Shown here: positions 13,752 to 21,829 of the stretch, piece by piece
How the letters are laid out: every line of letters begins with the position of its first letter
Numbering within the stretch: position 1 is the stretch's first letter
Source of the DNA: Kiritimatiellales bacterium
GTDB lineage: Bacteria > Verrucomicrobiota > Kiritimatiellia > Kiritimatiellales > Pontiellaceae
Direction of reading: 5' to 3'
NCBI GenBank assembly: GCA_021734595.1
Contig: JAIPIO010000010.1
Coordinates: 1-26,112, forward strand
Length of the DNA stretch: 26,112 nt
Made by a program: the position numbers and the translations under genes
Notes under the pieces: model-generated
The model's database searches: none
Seen by the model: only the letters and a program-made list of their open reading frames with translations
What the model was told of the DNA's origin: nothing

Positions 13752-16163
13752 TTATAGTCCAGCGGCGTTTTCCAGCAGATGCCGGACAAAGAACTCCTCG
13801 AGGCGGCGAATGCCGTAGGGGCAGTCGACCGCGCCGTGTCCGCGCGAGGGGAAAACGATCAGGTCGAAGTTCTTGTCCGCCTTGATCAGGGAGTCCACCA
13901 CCTGCATGGTGGTGGAGGGATCCACGTTGCTGTCCAGAGCGCCGACGGTCAGGAGCAGTTTGCCTTGCAGCTTGTGCGCGTCGGCAACGTTGGATGAGCG
14001 TTCATAGCTTTCATCGACGGGCCAGCCCATCCAGGCCTCGTTCCACCATATCTTGTCCATGCGGTTGTCGTGGCAACCGCAGTCGGCGGCGGCAACCTTG
14101 TAGAAATCGTTGTAATCCAGCAACGCGCGCATGGCGTTTTGGCCGCCGGCGGATCCGCCGTAGATGCCGACACGGCTGATATCCATGGCGGGATATTTCC
14201 TTGCCGCGGCCCTCATCCAGGCGATGCGGTCGGGGAACCCCGCGTCTTTGAGGTTTTTCCAGCAAACGTCGTGGAAGGCCTTGGAGCGCCAGTTGGTGCC
14301 CATACCATCGATCTGAACGACAATGAAGCCCAACTCGGCCATACGCTGCTGGTTGCGGTAGGTTTCGAACTGTTTCGGGACAAACTGCCCGTGCGGCCCG
14401 GCATAGATGGACTCGATCACGGGATACTTCTTTTTGGCATCGAAGTGCGATGGGCGGTAGATCACGCCGTGGATGTCCGTCTTGCCGTCGCGTCCTTTGG
14501 CCACAAACGGTTCAGGAAGGTACGGATGGGCTTCAAGAAGTTTTGAGGCATCGCCTTCGCCCAACCGGCAGACCAGCGATCCGTCGGCTGCGCGCCGCAG
14601 CTCATGTGCGGGCGGTTGGTTCACCCGCGACCATGTGTCGGTGAAGAAGGCGCGATTGGGGGAATAGTTGATCTCGTGCGTGCCGTTGCCCTCGGTCAGG
14701 ATGGTTAGGCCGGAGCCGTCGAAGTTGATCCGGGCATAATGGATGTAGTATGGATTCTGATCCGGCCGAATGCCGCCTGTGTGGAACCAAATCTGCCGGT
14801 TTTCTTCATCGATGCGGTCCACGCCGCGCACAACCCACTCGCCTGATGTGATTTGGTTTTTCACAACACCTTTTTTACGGTCGATCAGGTAGAGGTGGTT
14901 CCAGCCGTCGCGCTCGGACATCCAGACCGCCTCCTCGGTGGCATCGAGGTGGTGGAGGTAGGTCTTCTGGGAATAATCGATGAAAGTATCGCTGTGCTCC
15001 TCCGCAACCGTACGCACCTTGCCGGTGGCGGTCTGCACGGCGAGCAGGCGGAGCGTCTGGTGACCCCGCTGATTGTAGATGAAGAAGAGGCGGTCGCCCT
15101 GGGGCGTCCAGTGGAAATCCACAATGTTCCAAGGATTGGAAAAAAGGCTGTCGTCCAGCGGGATTCTTTTCAATGTCTGGAGATCGAACAGACACGGCTT
15201 CTTCTGGAACAGGTCGTCGCCCGCCTTTTGGTAGCGGCTGGTTCGGCGCTTGGGCTGGAGCTGGTCTTCGGGCGCGGCCTCGATCAGGTCGAGCTTGCGG
15301 TCGGTTCCCGCCTTTTCACGCATGATCACCAGATAGCGTCCGTCCGGCGACCAATGCTGCGGTCCGCAGTATCTCCATTCAGCCGTGCCATCGTTGGTGA
15401 GCTGGACGGCTTTGCCTGTTTTGGGGTTTTTGACGTGAAGGTTGTTTTCAACAAACCTGGCGGTCCATTCCCGTTTGGGTGGGGTTGGGCGGGTCTGTTT
15501 CGGTTTTTCCGGGGTGCTGCCCAGATAGGCGACCATCGGTCGATCTTGCGTCGTGAAGGCCAGTGTTCCGGTTGTGAAGATATGCCCTGAATAGGTTGAC
15601 TGCGTCATCATTTTTCCCGCCGCGACGGTACCGGTTTGTCTGCGGTTTCCTTCCGGGTCGACCCAGTAGAGCGTGGTCTTTTCCCCCGTGTCGTTGATGA
15701 AATAGATGGTTGAACGCCGGTTGCTATTGGGGCTTCTCAAGGATTTGGAGTACGGCTGGGCAACGAGGATGAAAGGGGAGTCCTCCGGATCGACCACGCG
15801 CACGCCGCCCTTTGCGACCGCTAAAGTTTTCACGGATGATTTAGTGGCGACCAGGCACAGGGAATCCCCGTTTTCTGCTACGGCGAAGTTCTGGATTATC
15901 CATCCCGATTCGAGCATTGCGGGATCGAATGCACGGGTCACCTTGCCGGAACGGGTGTCGGCGCGCAGGATTTTATCCGGGGCATTGGGTTTTTGCATCC
16001 TGTAGAAGAGTACGGTCCCGTCCTGCGACCAGACCGGATTCAGTTTCTGGTTAAGCACGGTTCCCTGCATTCTGGCCCGCAATGTTTTTGCCCGTTCGTA
16101 GTCAGCGGCGGAGCTCGTGATAGCTGAAACAAGCATTAGCGCGATAAGTGGTTTTTTACACAT
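13752..16163 (-). CDS. S9 family (DPP IV-type) prolyl oligopeptidase, exported
   Basis: 803 residues. Signal peptide 1-20 (MCKKPLIALMLVSAITSSAA). Residues about 40-520 form the DPP IV N-terminal propeller, with NPVWSQDGTVLFY, WSPDGRYLVIM and VDFHWTPQGDRLFFIYN blades. The catalytic alpha/beta hydrolase follows: ESIYAGPHGQFVPK, then GIYGGSAGGQNAM (Ser671), GALDSNVDPS (Asp744) and SRGHGAV (His776) as the triad. Such enzymes remove dipeptides, usually after proline, in the periplasm. It begins 14 bases after the metzincin gene; both are exported and likely act together on extracellular protein or glycoprotein. An isolated TTCCA-N5-TGGAA at 15127-15141 lies inside but codes for ordinary propeller sequence. 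Confidence 0.93.
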   Translation of the reverse strand: MCKKPLIALMLVSAITSSAADYERAKTLRARMQGTVLNQKLNPVWSQDGTVLFYRMQKPNAPDKILRADTRSGKVTRAFDPAMLESGWIIQNFAVAENGDSLCLVATKSSVKTLAVAKGGVRVVDPEDSPFILVAQPYSKSLRSPNSNRRSTIYFINDTGEKTTLYWVDPEGNRRQTGTVAAGKMMTQSTYSGHIFTTGTLAFTTQDRPMVAYLGSTPEKPKQTRPTPPKREWTARFVENNLHVKNPKTGKAVQLTNDGTAEWRYCGPQHWSPDGRYLVIMREKAGTDRKLDLIEAAPEDQLQPKRRTSRYQKAGDDLFQKKPCLFDLQTLKRIPLDDSLFSNPWNIVDFHWTPQGDRLFFIYNQRGHQTLRLLAVQTATGKVRTVAEEHSDTFIDYSQKTYLHHLDATEEAVWMSERDGWNHLYLIDRKKGVVKNQITSGEWVVRGVDRIDEENRQIWFHTGGIRPDQNPYYIHYARINFDGSGLTILTEGNGTHEINYSPNRAFFTDTWSRVNQPPAHELRRAADGSLVCRLGEGDASKLLEAHPYLPEPFVAKGRDGKTDIHGVIYRPSHFDAKKKYPVIESIYAGPHGQFVPKQFETYRNQQRMAELGFIVVQIDGMGTNWRSKAFHDVCWKNLKDAGFPDRIAWMRAAARKYPAMDISRVGIYGGSAGGQNAMRALLDYNDFYKVAAADCGCHDNRMDKIWWNEAWMGWPVDESYERSSNVADAHKLQGKLLLTVGALDSNVDPSTTMQVVDSLIKADKNFDLIVFPSRGHGAVDCPYGIRRLEEFFVRHLLENAAGL

Positions 16164-16177
16164 GGGTTCCCTATGGC

Positions 16178-17917
16178 CTAGCGTTTGAGCGTCGGGTCGA
16201 TCCAGATTCCCCAGTCGCCTTCCTTGCCGTCCTCGCCGGGTTCGGTAATGAGTTCGAGTTTCTTGAAGCGCGAAACATCGAGTTCAATCTGTTGCTCGCC
16301 ATCGGCCAGGCGGGTGAGCGGCGAGCGGAAAACCTCCTTCCCGTCGGCTTTGACGACAAAGACGACGGAGCCTTTTTTATAGCGGGCCTGGATGCCGAAG
16401 CGGGTTTTTAGCTTCTTCCACTTCCCGTCGAGGTTGTATCCGTAACTGGAGTCGGGATGGGCGTACAACCCTTGCGGGCATTTCCCCTTGGCCGACCAGA
16501 GCGGCTGGATTCTTTTGCCTTCGGGATCCATGACCCCGTCGAAACTCGGGATGAGCCATCCGGTTTTCGCAGCGTCCCAGCGGGTGGAGGACAGGGATAT
16601 CGTTTTCTTGTTATGGGCAACATGTGCGGGGGTGGTGAAACCTTCCCATTGCTCCGCAACCTGAAGGAAGCGCTTTGTCTGCTGCGCGGTTTCTGGATCG
16701 TCCTTTTCGATCTGTGGCATCAGCTTGCGCAAGGCGGCGGCATCCTTTTGCCCGAACGCATGCTTTGCCCGCTTCCATCGGTAATCCTTGCCAAGGGAGT
16801 CGCCATCGACCTGGCCGTCCTTTAGGATGTAGTCAAAGCCGAATGTGCTTTTCACGCCGTTGTTGAAGTAGGTTTTGATTTTCAGGTTGTATTCCCCGTC
16901 CTTGGGCAGGGCGAGGTCGGTGCTGAAATTCCCCCCGGGCCGGGCTTCGACGAGGTAGGCCTTGGCGTCATAGTCCTTGTTGACCCCGGTGGGCAGCTCG
17001 TCGTTGTAGATCACAAATCCTGCAATCCCATCGGCCGGGATCGCCTTGCCGGACACGGACAATTTCCCATTTTTTCTTTTAAAGGATAGGCTGTCGATGA
17101 ACACATCAGGTGCATCGAAGTTTTCCGGTTCCTTTCCGTTGAAGAGTGGATGCAGGGAGAGGATGAACGCGTGTTGCTTGGTCAAGAAGGAACCTTTGCG
17201 TTTACCGATGCGTTCCATGCGATAGGTGTAGTTTCCCGCACCCATGAGCGCGGTGCCGAGCTTTTGTTTTTCTTCTTTTGTTTCGCGGTTGTGCGGCAAG
17301 CCGAAGGCATGGCCCAGCTCGTGGGTCACGCCGCCGAGCATCTTGGCGTTGAATTTGCCGGGGGTCAGCTTTTGTCCGCGGTCGTTGATGATGTCCTTCA
17401 GGCCGGGATCAAAGTTTTCAGGATCGAGCAGGACATGGTCGGCCACCCACGCCGATCCGCCGTTGGCACCGCCGCCGCCGTGGTAGGGGATGTCGTATTT
17501 CCAAACGTCACCGTCCTGCCAGTAACCATCGGAATAAACGAGTATGTGGGTCTTATTAATGTCCAGCCCTTTTTCTTTCAGCAGTTCGTCAATCAGCGGC
17601 TGCGCCTTTTTTACCTCGAAGGCACCTTCCGGCTCGAAGTTCCAGTCGAGCTTGATCAGGTTGACGACCACCTTGCTGCTTCCATCCCGGTCCAGTTGGA
17701 AGGTTTTTGGGCCATACCCGTTGCGCTTCATTTCCGTACGGTAGAAATCCTGCACATCCTCCATGATCCGGTGGATGCGCTCCCTGTATTCCGGCTGCGG
17801 GTCGCGGTCGCGGGTGGTGATGTAGAAAATGTGTAGCTTTTCCCGCTCCGCCGCTATCGTCGAAAGGGAAACCAGCAGGGGAAGAACCAACATCAGTACT
17901 TTAAGCCTAAACGCCAT
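16178..17917 (-). CDS. Secreted metzincin-like zinc metalloprotease with C-terminal NPCBM domain
   Basis: 579 residues from ATG 17917 (GGAG 6 bases upstream; a TTG at 17935 and an ATG at 17929 are in frame but lack a site). Signal peptide 1-23. The protease domain carries the full zinc motif HELGHAFGLPH at 199-209 (His199, Glu200, His203, His209) and a Met-turn candidate ALMGAGN near 225, so metzincin-like. A beta-sandwich middle follows (about 265-370). The C-terminal part from about 430 has KTISLSSTRWDAAKTGW, GLYAHPDSSYGYNLDGKWKK, GSVVFVVKADGKEVF and LDVSRFKKLELITEPGEDG, the hallmarks of the NPCBM carbohydrate-binding module. The pairing suggests a protease anchored on glycans, such as a mucin- or proteoglycan-directed enzyme. 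First gene of a four-gene unit. Confidence 0.88.
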   Translation of the reverse strand: MAFRLKVLMLVLPLLVSLSTIAAEREKLHIFYITTRDRDPQPEYRERIHRIMEDVQDFYRTEMKRNGYGPKTFQLDRDGSSKVVVNLIKLDWNFEPEGAFEVKKAQPLIDELLKEKGLDINKTHILVYSDGYWQDGDVWKYDIPYHGGGGANGGSAWVADHVLLDPENFDPGLKDIINDRGQKLTPGKFNAKMLGGVTHELGHAFGLPHNRETKEEKQKLGTALMGAGNYTYRMERIGKRKGSFLTKQHAFILSLHPLFNGKEPENFDAPDVFIDSLSFKRKNGKLSVSGKAIPADGIAGFVIYNDELPTGVNKDYDAKAYLVEARPGGNFSTDLALPKDGEYNLKIKTYFNNGVKSTFGFDYILKDGQVDGDSLGKDYRWKRAKHAFGQKDAAALRKLMPQIEKDDPETAQQTKRFLQVAEQWEGFTTPAHVAHNKKTISLSSTRWDAAKTGWLIPSFDGVMDPEGKRIQPLWSAKGKCPQGLYAHPDSSYGYNLDGKWKKLKTRFGIQARYKKGSVVFVVKADGKEVFRSPLTRLADGEQQIELDVSRFKKLELITEPGEDGKEGDWGIWIDPTLKR

Positions 17918-18082
17918 CGTATGCTCCATTCGCAAAAAATTTGAGTAGACATAATTAACCGGTTGCGATCAGGGAGTCAAGCGAAGGACGGTCCGTGATG
18001 CGGACTTGAGGTTTGCCGGTTTTTCCGTAAACTTCCGACATATCAACACTATGCGTGTGGAAACATTACGGGACAGGCACCC

Positions 18083-19576
18083 ATGAGTCCGGACAATATC
18101 GATCTTCTTTGCAAGGATCTGTCCACCAGCCCCCGGGCGGACGTTGGCATTGTGCTGGTGGCGGGCGCCACCGGCTATATCGGCGGGCGACTGGTTTCCG
18201 AGCTGCTGGCGCGCGGCTACCGTGTGCGGGTAATGGTGCGTGCGGCCTCTCCCGAGCACCGGGATCGCTGGCCCGAGGCGGAAGTGGTGGTGGCCGATGC
18301 CCTGGATGCCGACAGTCTCGGTGCCGCCTTGGAGGGTGTTCACACAGCCTACTATCTGATCCATTCTCTGCTGTACGGGCTGGATAAATTCGAAAATGTC
18401 GATATCCGGGCCGCTACCAACTTTAGAAAAGCCGCAGAGGAAAAAAAGGTGCAGCGCATCATATATCTCGGCGGACTGGGCGACACACGCACTGAATTGT
18501 CGAGCCATCTCGGCAGCCGCATCCGCGTGGCGCAGGAACTGATGGCAGGGGCGGTGCCTGCCACGATTCTGCGGGCCGCGATTATCATCGGGTCCGGCAG
18601 TGCGTCGTACGAAATGATTTATCATCTGGTGCGCAAACTTCCGGTCTTCCTGATTCCGAGGTGGGCCAGGACAAAATGCCAACCCATCAGTGTGCGGGAT
18701 GTAATCAAATATTTGGTCGGTACCTTGGAGCTGCCCGAGACCGCGGGGAAAACATTTGATATCGGCGGTCCGGATATACTCACCTATGCCGATATCCTGA
18801 AGGTCTTCTCAAAGGTGCTCGGCAAACGAAAGCTATTCCTGCCGTCGCCGATTGAGTCGGTGCGGTTCTACTCCTACCTCACCGGCCTGCTCACACCGGT
18901 TCCGGCGCCGATCAACTGGTGCCTGATGGAGGGCGTGAAAAACGATGTGATCTGCCAGCACGCTGAAATCAGGGAGTATCTTGCATTCCCGTTGGTTTCC
19001 TGCGAAGTAGCACTGCTCCGAGCCATTTCGCGGGAGGAGCAGGACAAGGTGCACACCCGCTGGTCCGACAGCTATCCACTCGATTGCGAACTGGCCATCA
19101 AACTTCGGGAGCTTTCCGAAGAACTAGATTTCACCTGTTCGTATTCAATACTTTCCAATAAGGATGCCGCTGCGCTTTTCCGCTCCGTTGGTAGGATCGG
19201 CGGAAAGGAGGGCTGGTTCAACAGCAATTTCCTGTGGCGGCTCCGCGGACTGCTGGATCGGCTGCTGCTGGGGGTCGGCACCTCGCGTGGACGGCGGAGC
19301 GCTTCCACTCTGCGGGTCAACGATGTACTTGATTTCTGGCGTGTCGAGGAGATCGAGTACAACCGAAAACTCCTGCTGCGTGCCGAAATGAAGCTGCCCG
19401 GCCGCGCTTGGCTCGAATTCAGGATTGATCCGGAACAGGAGCGGAAAACCAGGTTAACCGTAAACGCCTACTATCAGGCGCGGGGTTTGTGGGGGCGGAT
19501 CTACTGGTACATTCTTGTCCCGTTCCATCACTTTATTTTTGATGACCTCATCAAGCAGATAGAAAAAAGAAGCTGA
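18083..19576 (+). CDS. SDR-family NAD(P)-binding protein fused to DUF2867
   Basis: 497 residues. An extended/atypical SDR domain (about 20-320) begins VGIVLVAGATGYIGG with the Gly-x-x-Gly-x-x-Gly dinucleotide loop at 28-34, followed by HTAYYLIHSLLYG, RIIYLGGLGD, ATILRAAIIIGSGSASYEMI and RTKCQPISVRDV. From about 340 to the end a DUF2867 domain follows, with SYSILSNKDAAALFRSVGRIGGKEGW, LRVNDVLDFWRVEE and LLRAEMKLPGRAWLEF and the final YWYILVPFHHFIFDDL. This fusion is known as a widespread YbjT-related architecture whose reaction is not established. The start has ACAGG 5 bases before ATG. It is divergent from the metzincin gene (165-base gap) and converges on the MtfA-like gene across an array of TTCCA dyads. 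Confidence 0.9.
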   Translation: MSPDNIDLLCKDLSTSPRADVGIVLVAGATGYIGGRLVSELLARGYRVRVMVRAASPEHRDRWPEAEVVVADALDADSLGAALEGVHTAYYLIHSLLYGLDKFENVDIRAATNFRKAAEEKKVQRIIYLGGLGDTRTELSSHLGSRIRVAQELMAGAVPATILRAAIIIGSGSASYEMIYHLVRKLPVFLIPRWARTKCQPISVRDVIKYLVGTLELPETAGKTFDIGGPDILTYADILKVFSKVLGKRKLFLPSPIESVRFYSYLTGLLTPVPAPINWCLMEGVKNDVICQHAEIREYLAFPLVSCEVALLRAISREEQDKVHTRWSDSYPLDCELAIKLRELSEELDFTCSYSILSNKDAAALFRSVGRIGGKEGWFNSNFLWRLRGLLDRLLLGVGTSRGRRSASTLRVNDVLDFWRVEEIEYNRKLLLRAEMKLPGRAWLEFRIDPEQERKTRLTVNAYYQARGLWGRIYWYILVPFHHFIFDDLIKQIEKRS

Positions 19577-19580
19577 CCGG

Positions 19581-19616
19581 TTCCAGCCATTGGAACAAAA
19601 GTTCCAATCATTGGAA
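19581..19616. repeat. Twin-dyad TTCCA element, copy 6
   Basis: TTCCAGCCATTGGAA at 19581-19595 and TTCCAATCATTGGAA at 19602-19616; both perfect in the five-base arms, 21 bp apart. It starts 4 bases after the SDR stop codon. Confidence 0.9.
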
Positions 19617-19632
19617 AAAGCTTGTTGCAGGT

Positions 19633-19668
19633 TTCCAATGGTTGGAAAATCGGTTCCTGCCATTTAAA
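19633..19668. repeat. Twin-dyad TTCCA element, copy 7
   Basis: TTCCAATGGTTGGAA at 19633-19647 and decayed TTCCTGCCATTTAAA at 19654-19668, 21 bp apart, 31 bp on from the last dyad of copy 6. It ends 2 bases from the MtfA-like stop codon. Confidence 0.75.
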
Positions 19669-19670
19669 AA

Positions 19671-20489
19671 TCAAGGTTCGACCCATTCAATGGGATCGAC
19701 CCGATAGTAATACCGCAGCTCTTTGTAGAGTTCGGGATGCTTTTCCTTGAGCTGTTGGGGTTTTTCAAAAAAGGTTTCGGTGGCGACTGCAAAAAACTCC
19801 GCCGGGTTGGTGGCGCCATAGCGGTCCATGGTGCTTTTCTTTCCCTTGCTGGTTTTTGCGCAGAGCTGTTCATATTCCTTGCTGAAAACGCGCGCCCATG
19901 CGGAATAGGCCGATCGCTCCGGCAGGATGGGTGCGCCGTCGGCCGCGCCGTCGGCCTGGTCGAGCTGGTGTGCGAATTCATGGAAGGTGACGTTGTGGCC
20001 ATCCCGGAAGTTGATCGCGCCGCCCTTCACACTGTCCCATGAAAGCACCACCACGCCGAGCCCCCACGATTCCCCGAGCCGGGCGCCTTCTCCATTGTCG
20101 CCGCCGAACATTCCTTTCCGCCCCGAAACATAGGTATGCGGATACATCAGGATTGTTTTAAGATTCGGGTAGCAGGGAACCTTGCGGTTGAGAAGCAGCA
20201 TGCAGGCCTGTGCCGCAACGGCCAGCATGATCTCCTCCGTCATTTCCAGTCCGCCACAGCCCTCGAACTTTTTTTCGCCGAGGAACACCTGCATATAGCC
20301 GTGGAGCTGACGTTTCAGGTCGACCGACAACTTTCCATACACTGGAAGATTTTTTTCAATGATTGGAAACCAGCGTTCTGGCGGCGGTGTGGCAAACAGC
20401 TTTTCACGCCGCGCCGTCCTTGCCTTGGCCCGCAGGTAGAAAAACAATGCAGGAATCCCAAATATTGTAGAAATGATAATCGCCTGCAT
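19671..20489 (-). CDS. MtfA-like zinc-dependent peptidase, membrane-anchored
   Basis: 272 residues from ATG 20489 (AAGGG 7 bases upstream). One N-terminal hydrophobic segment (about 3-20) anchors it. The MtfA fold shows as KKFEGCGGLEMTEEIMLAVAAQACMLL, YPHTYV, GVVVLSWDSVKGG and the zinc motif HEFAHQLDQADG (His170, Glu171, His174), with NPAEFFAVATETFFEKP giving the likely third ligand Glu231. E. coli MtfA binds and titrates the glucose repressor Mlc and has peptidase activity. The gene starts 3 bases after the stop of an ArsR-type regulator, so the two are made together. Codons 40-55 overlap a twin-dyad repeat (20333-20368) that is read as FPIIEKNLPVYGK, a region that still resembles the family. 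Confidence 0.9.
   Translation of the reverse strand: MQAIIISTIFGIPALFFYLRAKARTARREKLFATPPPERWFPIIEKNLPVYGKLSVDLKRQLHGYMQVFLGEKKFEGCGGLEMTEEIMLAVAAQACMLLLNRKVPCYPNLKTILMYPHTYVSGRKGMFGGDNGEGARLGESWGLGVVVLSWDSVKGGAINFRDGHNVTFHEFAHQLDQADGAADGAPILPERSAYSAWARVFSKEYEQLCAKTSKGKKSTMDRYGATNPAEFFAVATETFFEKPQQLKEKHPELYKELRYYYRVDPIEWVEP
20333..20368. repeat. Twin-dyad TTCCA element, copy 8 (inside the MtfA-like gene)
   Basis: TTCCATACACTGGAA at 20333-20347 and TTTCAATGATTGGAA at 20354-20368, 21 bp apart. It is the only copy within the body of a gene. Confidence 0.65.
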
Positions 20490-20491
20490 AC

Positions 20492-21052
20492 TCAATCCCT
20501 TGATTGCAATACAATCTGCACGAGTGTCAGCCCCAGCATATTTTCGGGAAGCGACATCTCATAGCGATCATTCTGCTGCCTAACCATTCCGCGCTTCTCC
20601 AGTTTTCGCAAATGTCGGATCAGGGAAGGATAGGGAATCTGCGTCTTAATGGATAGCTCGTCTATCCTTAGTGATTGTCCATGTAGCTGGGAGATAATCC
20701 CGATCCGTCGTGTGTGGGTAAACGCCGTTGCGCAGCGGAAAATTTCTGTGTTGGTCATGCCACTATGGCAACAGTTCCGCACGGTTTGCAGAATCAGTGC
20801 GGCATTATCGACTTCCGGATTGGCTTCGGCGGAGTAGAATACCCATCGACCCTCCGTTCTTGAGCCAATAAGCCCTCGGGCATTCAATATCCGCAAATAG
20901 TTGCTGGCCAGTTTTTCGCTGATACCCGCCTTGTTGGCTAGATCGCACACTCTCAATTCGTGTGCCTCAAATAAGTGGCGAAGCAAAGTCAGCCGCATTG
21001 GATTGGCTAAGGCGCGGCAGGTTCGCCATAGGGTTGGTCGCAATCTTCCCAT
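20492..21052 (-). CDS. ArsR-type regulator with two winged-helix domains
   Basis: 186 residues. The first winged helix (about 8-75) reads CRALANPMRLTLLRHLF, LRVCDLANKAGISEKLASNYLRILNARGLIGSRTEGRWVFY, a clear ArsR signature. A second, more diverged winged helix (about 105-175) reads IFRCATAFTHTRRIGIISQL, LRIDELSIKTQIPYPSLIRHLRKLEKRGMVRQQNDRYEM. A CC pair at 94-95 (NCCHSG) is the only cysteine pair and could be redox- or metal-sensitive, but no standard ArsR metal site is evident. Single-chain tandem ArsR proteins bind DNA as pseudo-dimers or tetramers. Two matching palindromes lie just upstream, so autoregulation is likely. Coupled to the MtfA-like gene downstream. Confidence 0.88.
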   Translation of the reverse strand: MGRLRPTLWRTCRALANPMRLTLLRHLFEAHELRVCDLANKAGISEKLASNYLRILNARGLIGSRTEGRWVFYSAEANPEVDNAALILQTVRNCCHSGMTNTEIFRCATAFTHTRRIGIISQLHGQSLRIDELSIKTQIPYPSLIRHLRKLEKRGMVRQQNDRYEMSLPENMLGLTLVQIVLQSRD

Positions 21053-21064
21053 GAAATCCTCTCC

Positions 21065-21086
21065 ATCACACTCTAACGAGTGTGAT
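21065..21086. promoter_or_regulatory. Operator 1: perfect 9-bp inverted repeat upstream of the ArsR-type gene
   Basis: ATCACACTC, four bases TAAC, then GAGTGTGAT; the arms are exact reverse complements. It lies 13-34 bases before the regulator start codon, next to an AT-rich stretch, and is the natural site for autorepression. Confidence 0.75.
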
Positions 21087-21127
21087 AATTAGAATAAAAA
21101 AACCAAACAATACAAGTATATTATCTA

Positions 21128-21149
21128 ATCATATTCCAACGGGTGTGAT
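21128..21149. promoter_or_regulatory. Operator 2: near copy of operator 1
   Basis: Identical to operator 1 at 18 of 22 positions; the right arm GGGTGTGAT is strong and the left arm ATCATATTC is diverged. The start-to-start distance is exactly 63 bp, six helical turns, which fits cooperative binding. Confidence 0.65.
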
Positions 21150-21227
21150 AAATATGGTTCCAGCTAATCGATGTTTATAGCCAGTGAAATACGCAGGGTA
21201 GCGCTTTTAATCGCTGGAAAGCAGGAG

Positions 21228-21809
21228 TTATTTGGCCGGGTAGCGGGCAAGCAGTTTTTCGACAGCAGCCCTGATTTTTTCCTCTTTTTCCTCGGCGGGC
21301 CGAGAACGATAGACCTTTGTCTTCAGGATGCCGCGCCATACGCGGTCACCGGTTTTGGCGTCGAAGATAACAACCGTAAGGATCCCCTTGTCATATCCAT
21401 AGTAAATGATGTCGGGTTCGCGTTCCTCATAAGACCAACCCCGACCTTGCTTGTAAACAAACCCGCCGCTGAATTGGGTATCCTCATCGGGCCTGGGGAC
21501 ATCAATATCCAGCCGTTCTTCAAGTTTCAGAAAGTAGGACACATGCAGGTCGGGTGCGGAGTTCTCTGCAACCGGTGAAAGGCCTTTTTTCTTCAGTTCG
21601 TCATCGGCGGCATTGCGGATGATGGGGTCAAAAAACTTATCCGGGATACGGAAATCACCGAGGCCACCCTGGGGACCCTCAACCCACTGATAAGTTTTGG
21701 TCGACGCGAAGCTGTATGCTTCATCGTGCTCAGATGTCACCCGCACCGTACTGCACCCGGCCACGAGAATCAGTAAAGCAAAAAACGCATGGATTGTTTT
21801 TATTTTCAT
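21228..21809 (-). CDS. DUF4136 lipoprotein (paralogue A)
   Basis: 193 residues with a lipoprotein signal ending LVAGC (Cys19). The DUF4136 pattern is seen: STVRVTSEHDEAYSFASTKTYQWV near the start, DELKKKGLSP, then PDLHVSYFLKLEERLDI, YDKGILTVVIFDAKTGDRVWRGIL near the end and a final helix EKIRAAVEKLLARYP. Function of the family is unknown; members are periplasmic lipoproteins. It is closely related to the protein at 22271-22867, sharing most of the same phrases, so the pair arose by duplication. A small lipoprotein gene lies between them. Confidence 0.88.
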   Translation of the reverse strand: MKIKTIHAFFALLILVAGCSTVRVTSEHDEAYSFASTKTYQWVEGPQGGLGDFRIPDKFFDPIIRNAADDELKKKGLSPVAENSAPDLHVSYFLKLEERLDIDVPRPDEDTQFSGGFVYKQGRGWSYEEREPDIIYYGYDKGILTVVIFDAKTGDRVWRGILKTKVYRSRPAEEKEEKIRAAVEKLLARYPAK

Positions 21810-21829
21810 TTAATTTCCTTGTGCCAGGT

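Noticed and set aside
15127..15141. A single TTCCAAGGATTGGAA inside the S9 peptidase gene
   Set aside because: No partner dyad 21 bp to either side and it encodes ordinary propeller residues (FSNPWN), so probably chance.
14853..15590. 245-codon plus-strand frame inside the S9 peptidase region
   Set aside because: Antisense shadow of the propeller domain; no motifs or ribosome site.
21134..21162. TTCCA boxes at 21134 and 21158 as another twin-dyad element
   Set aside because: Spacing is 24 bp, the TGGAA arms are missing, and the first box lies within the ArsR-type operator copy.
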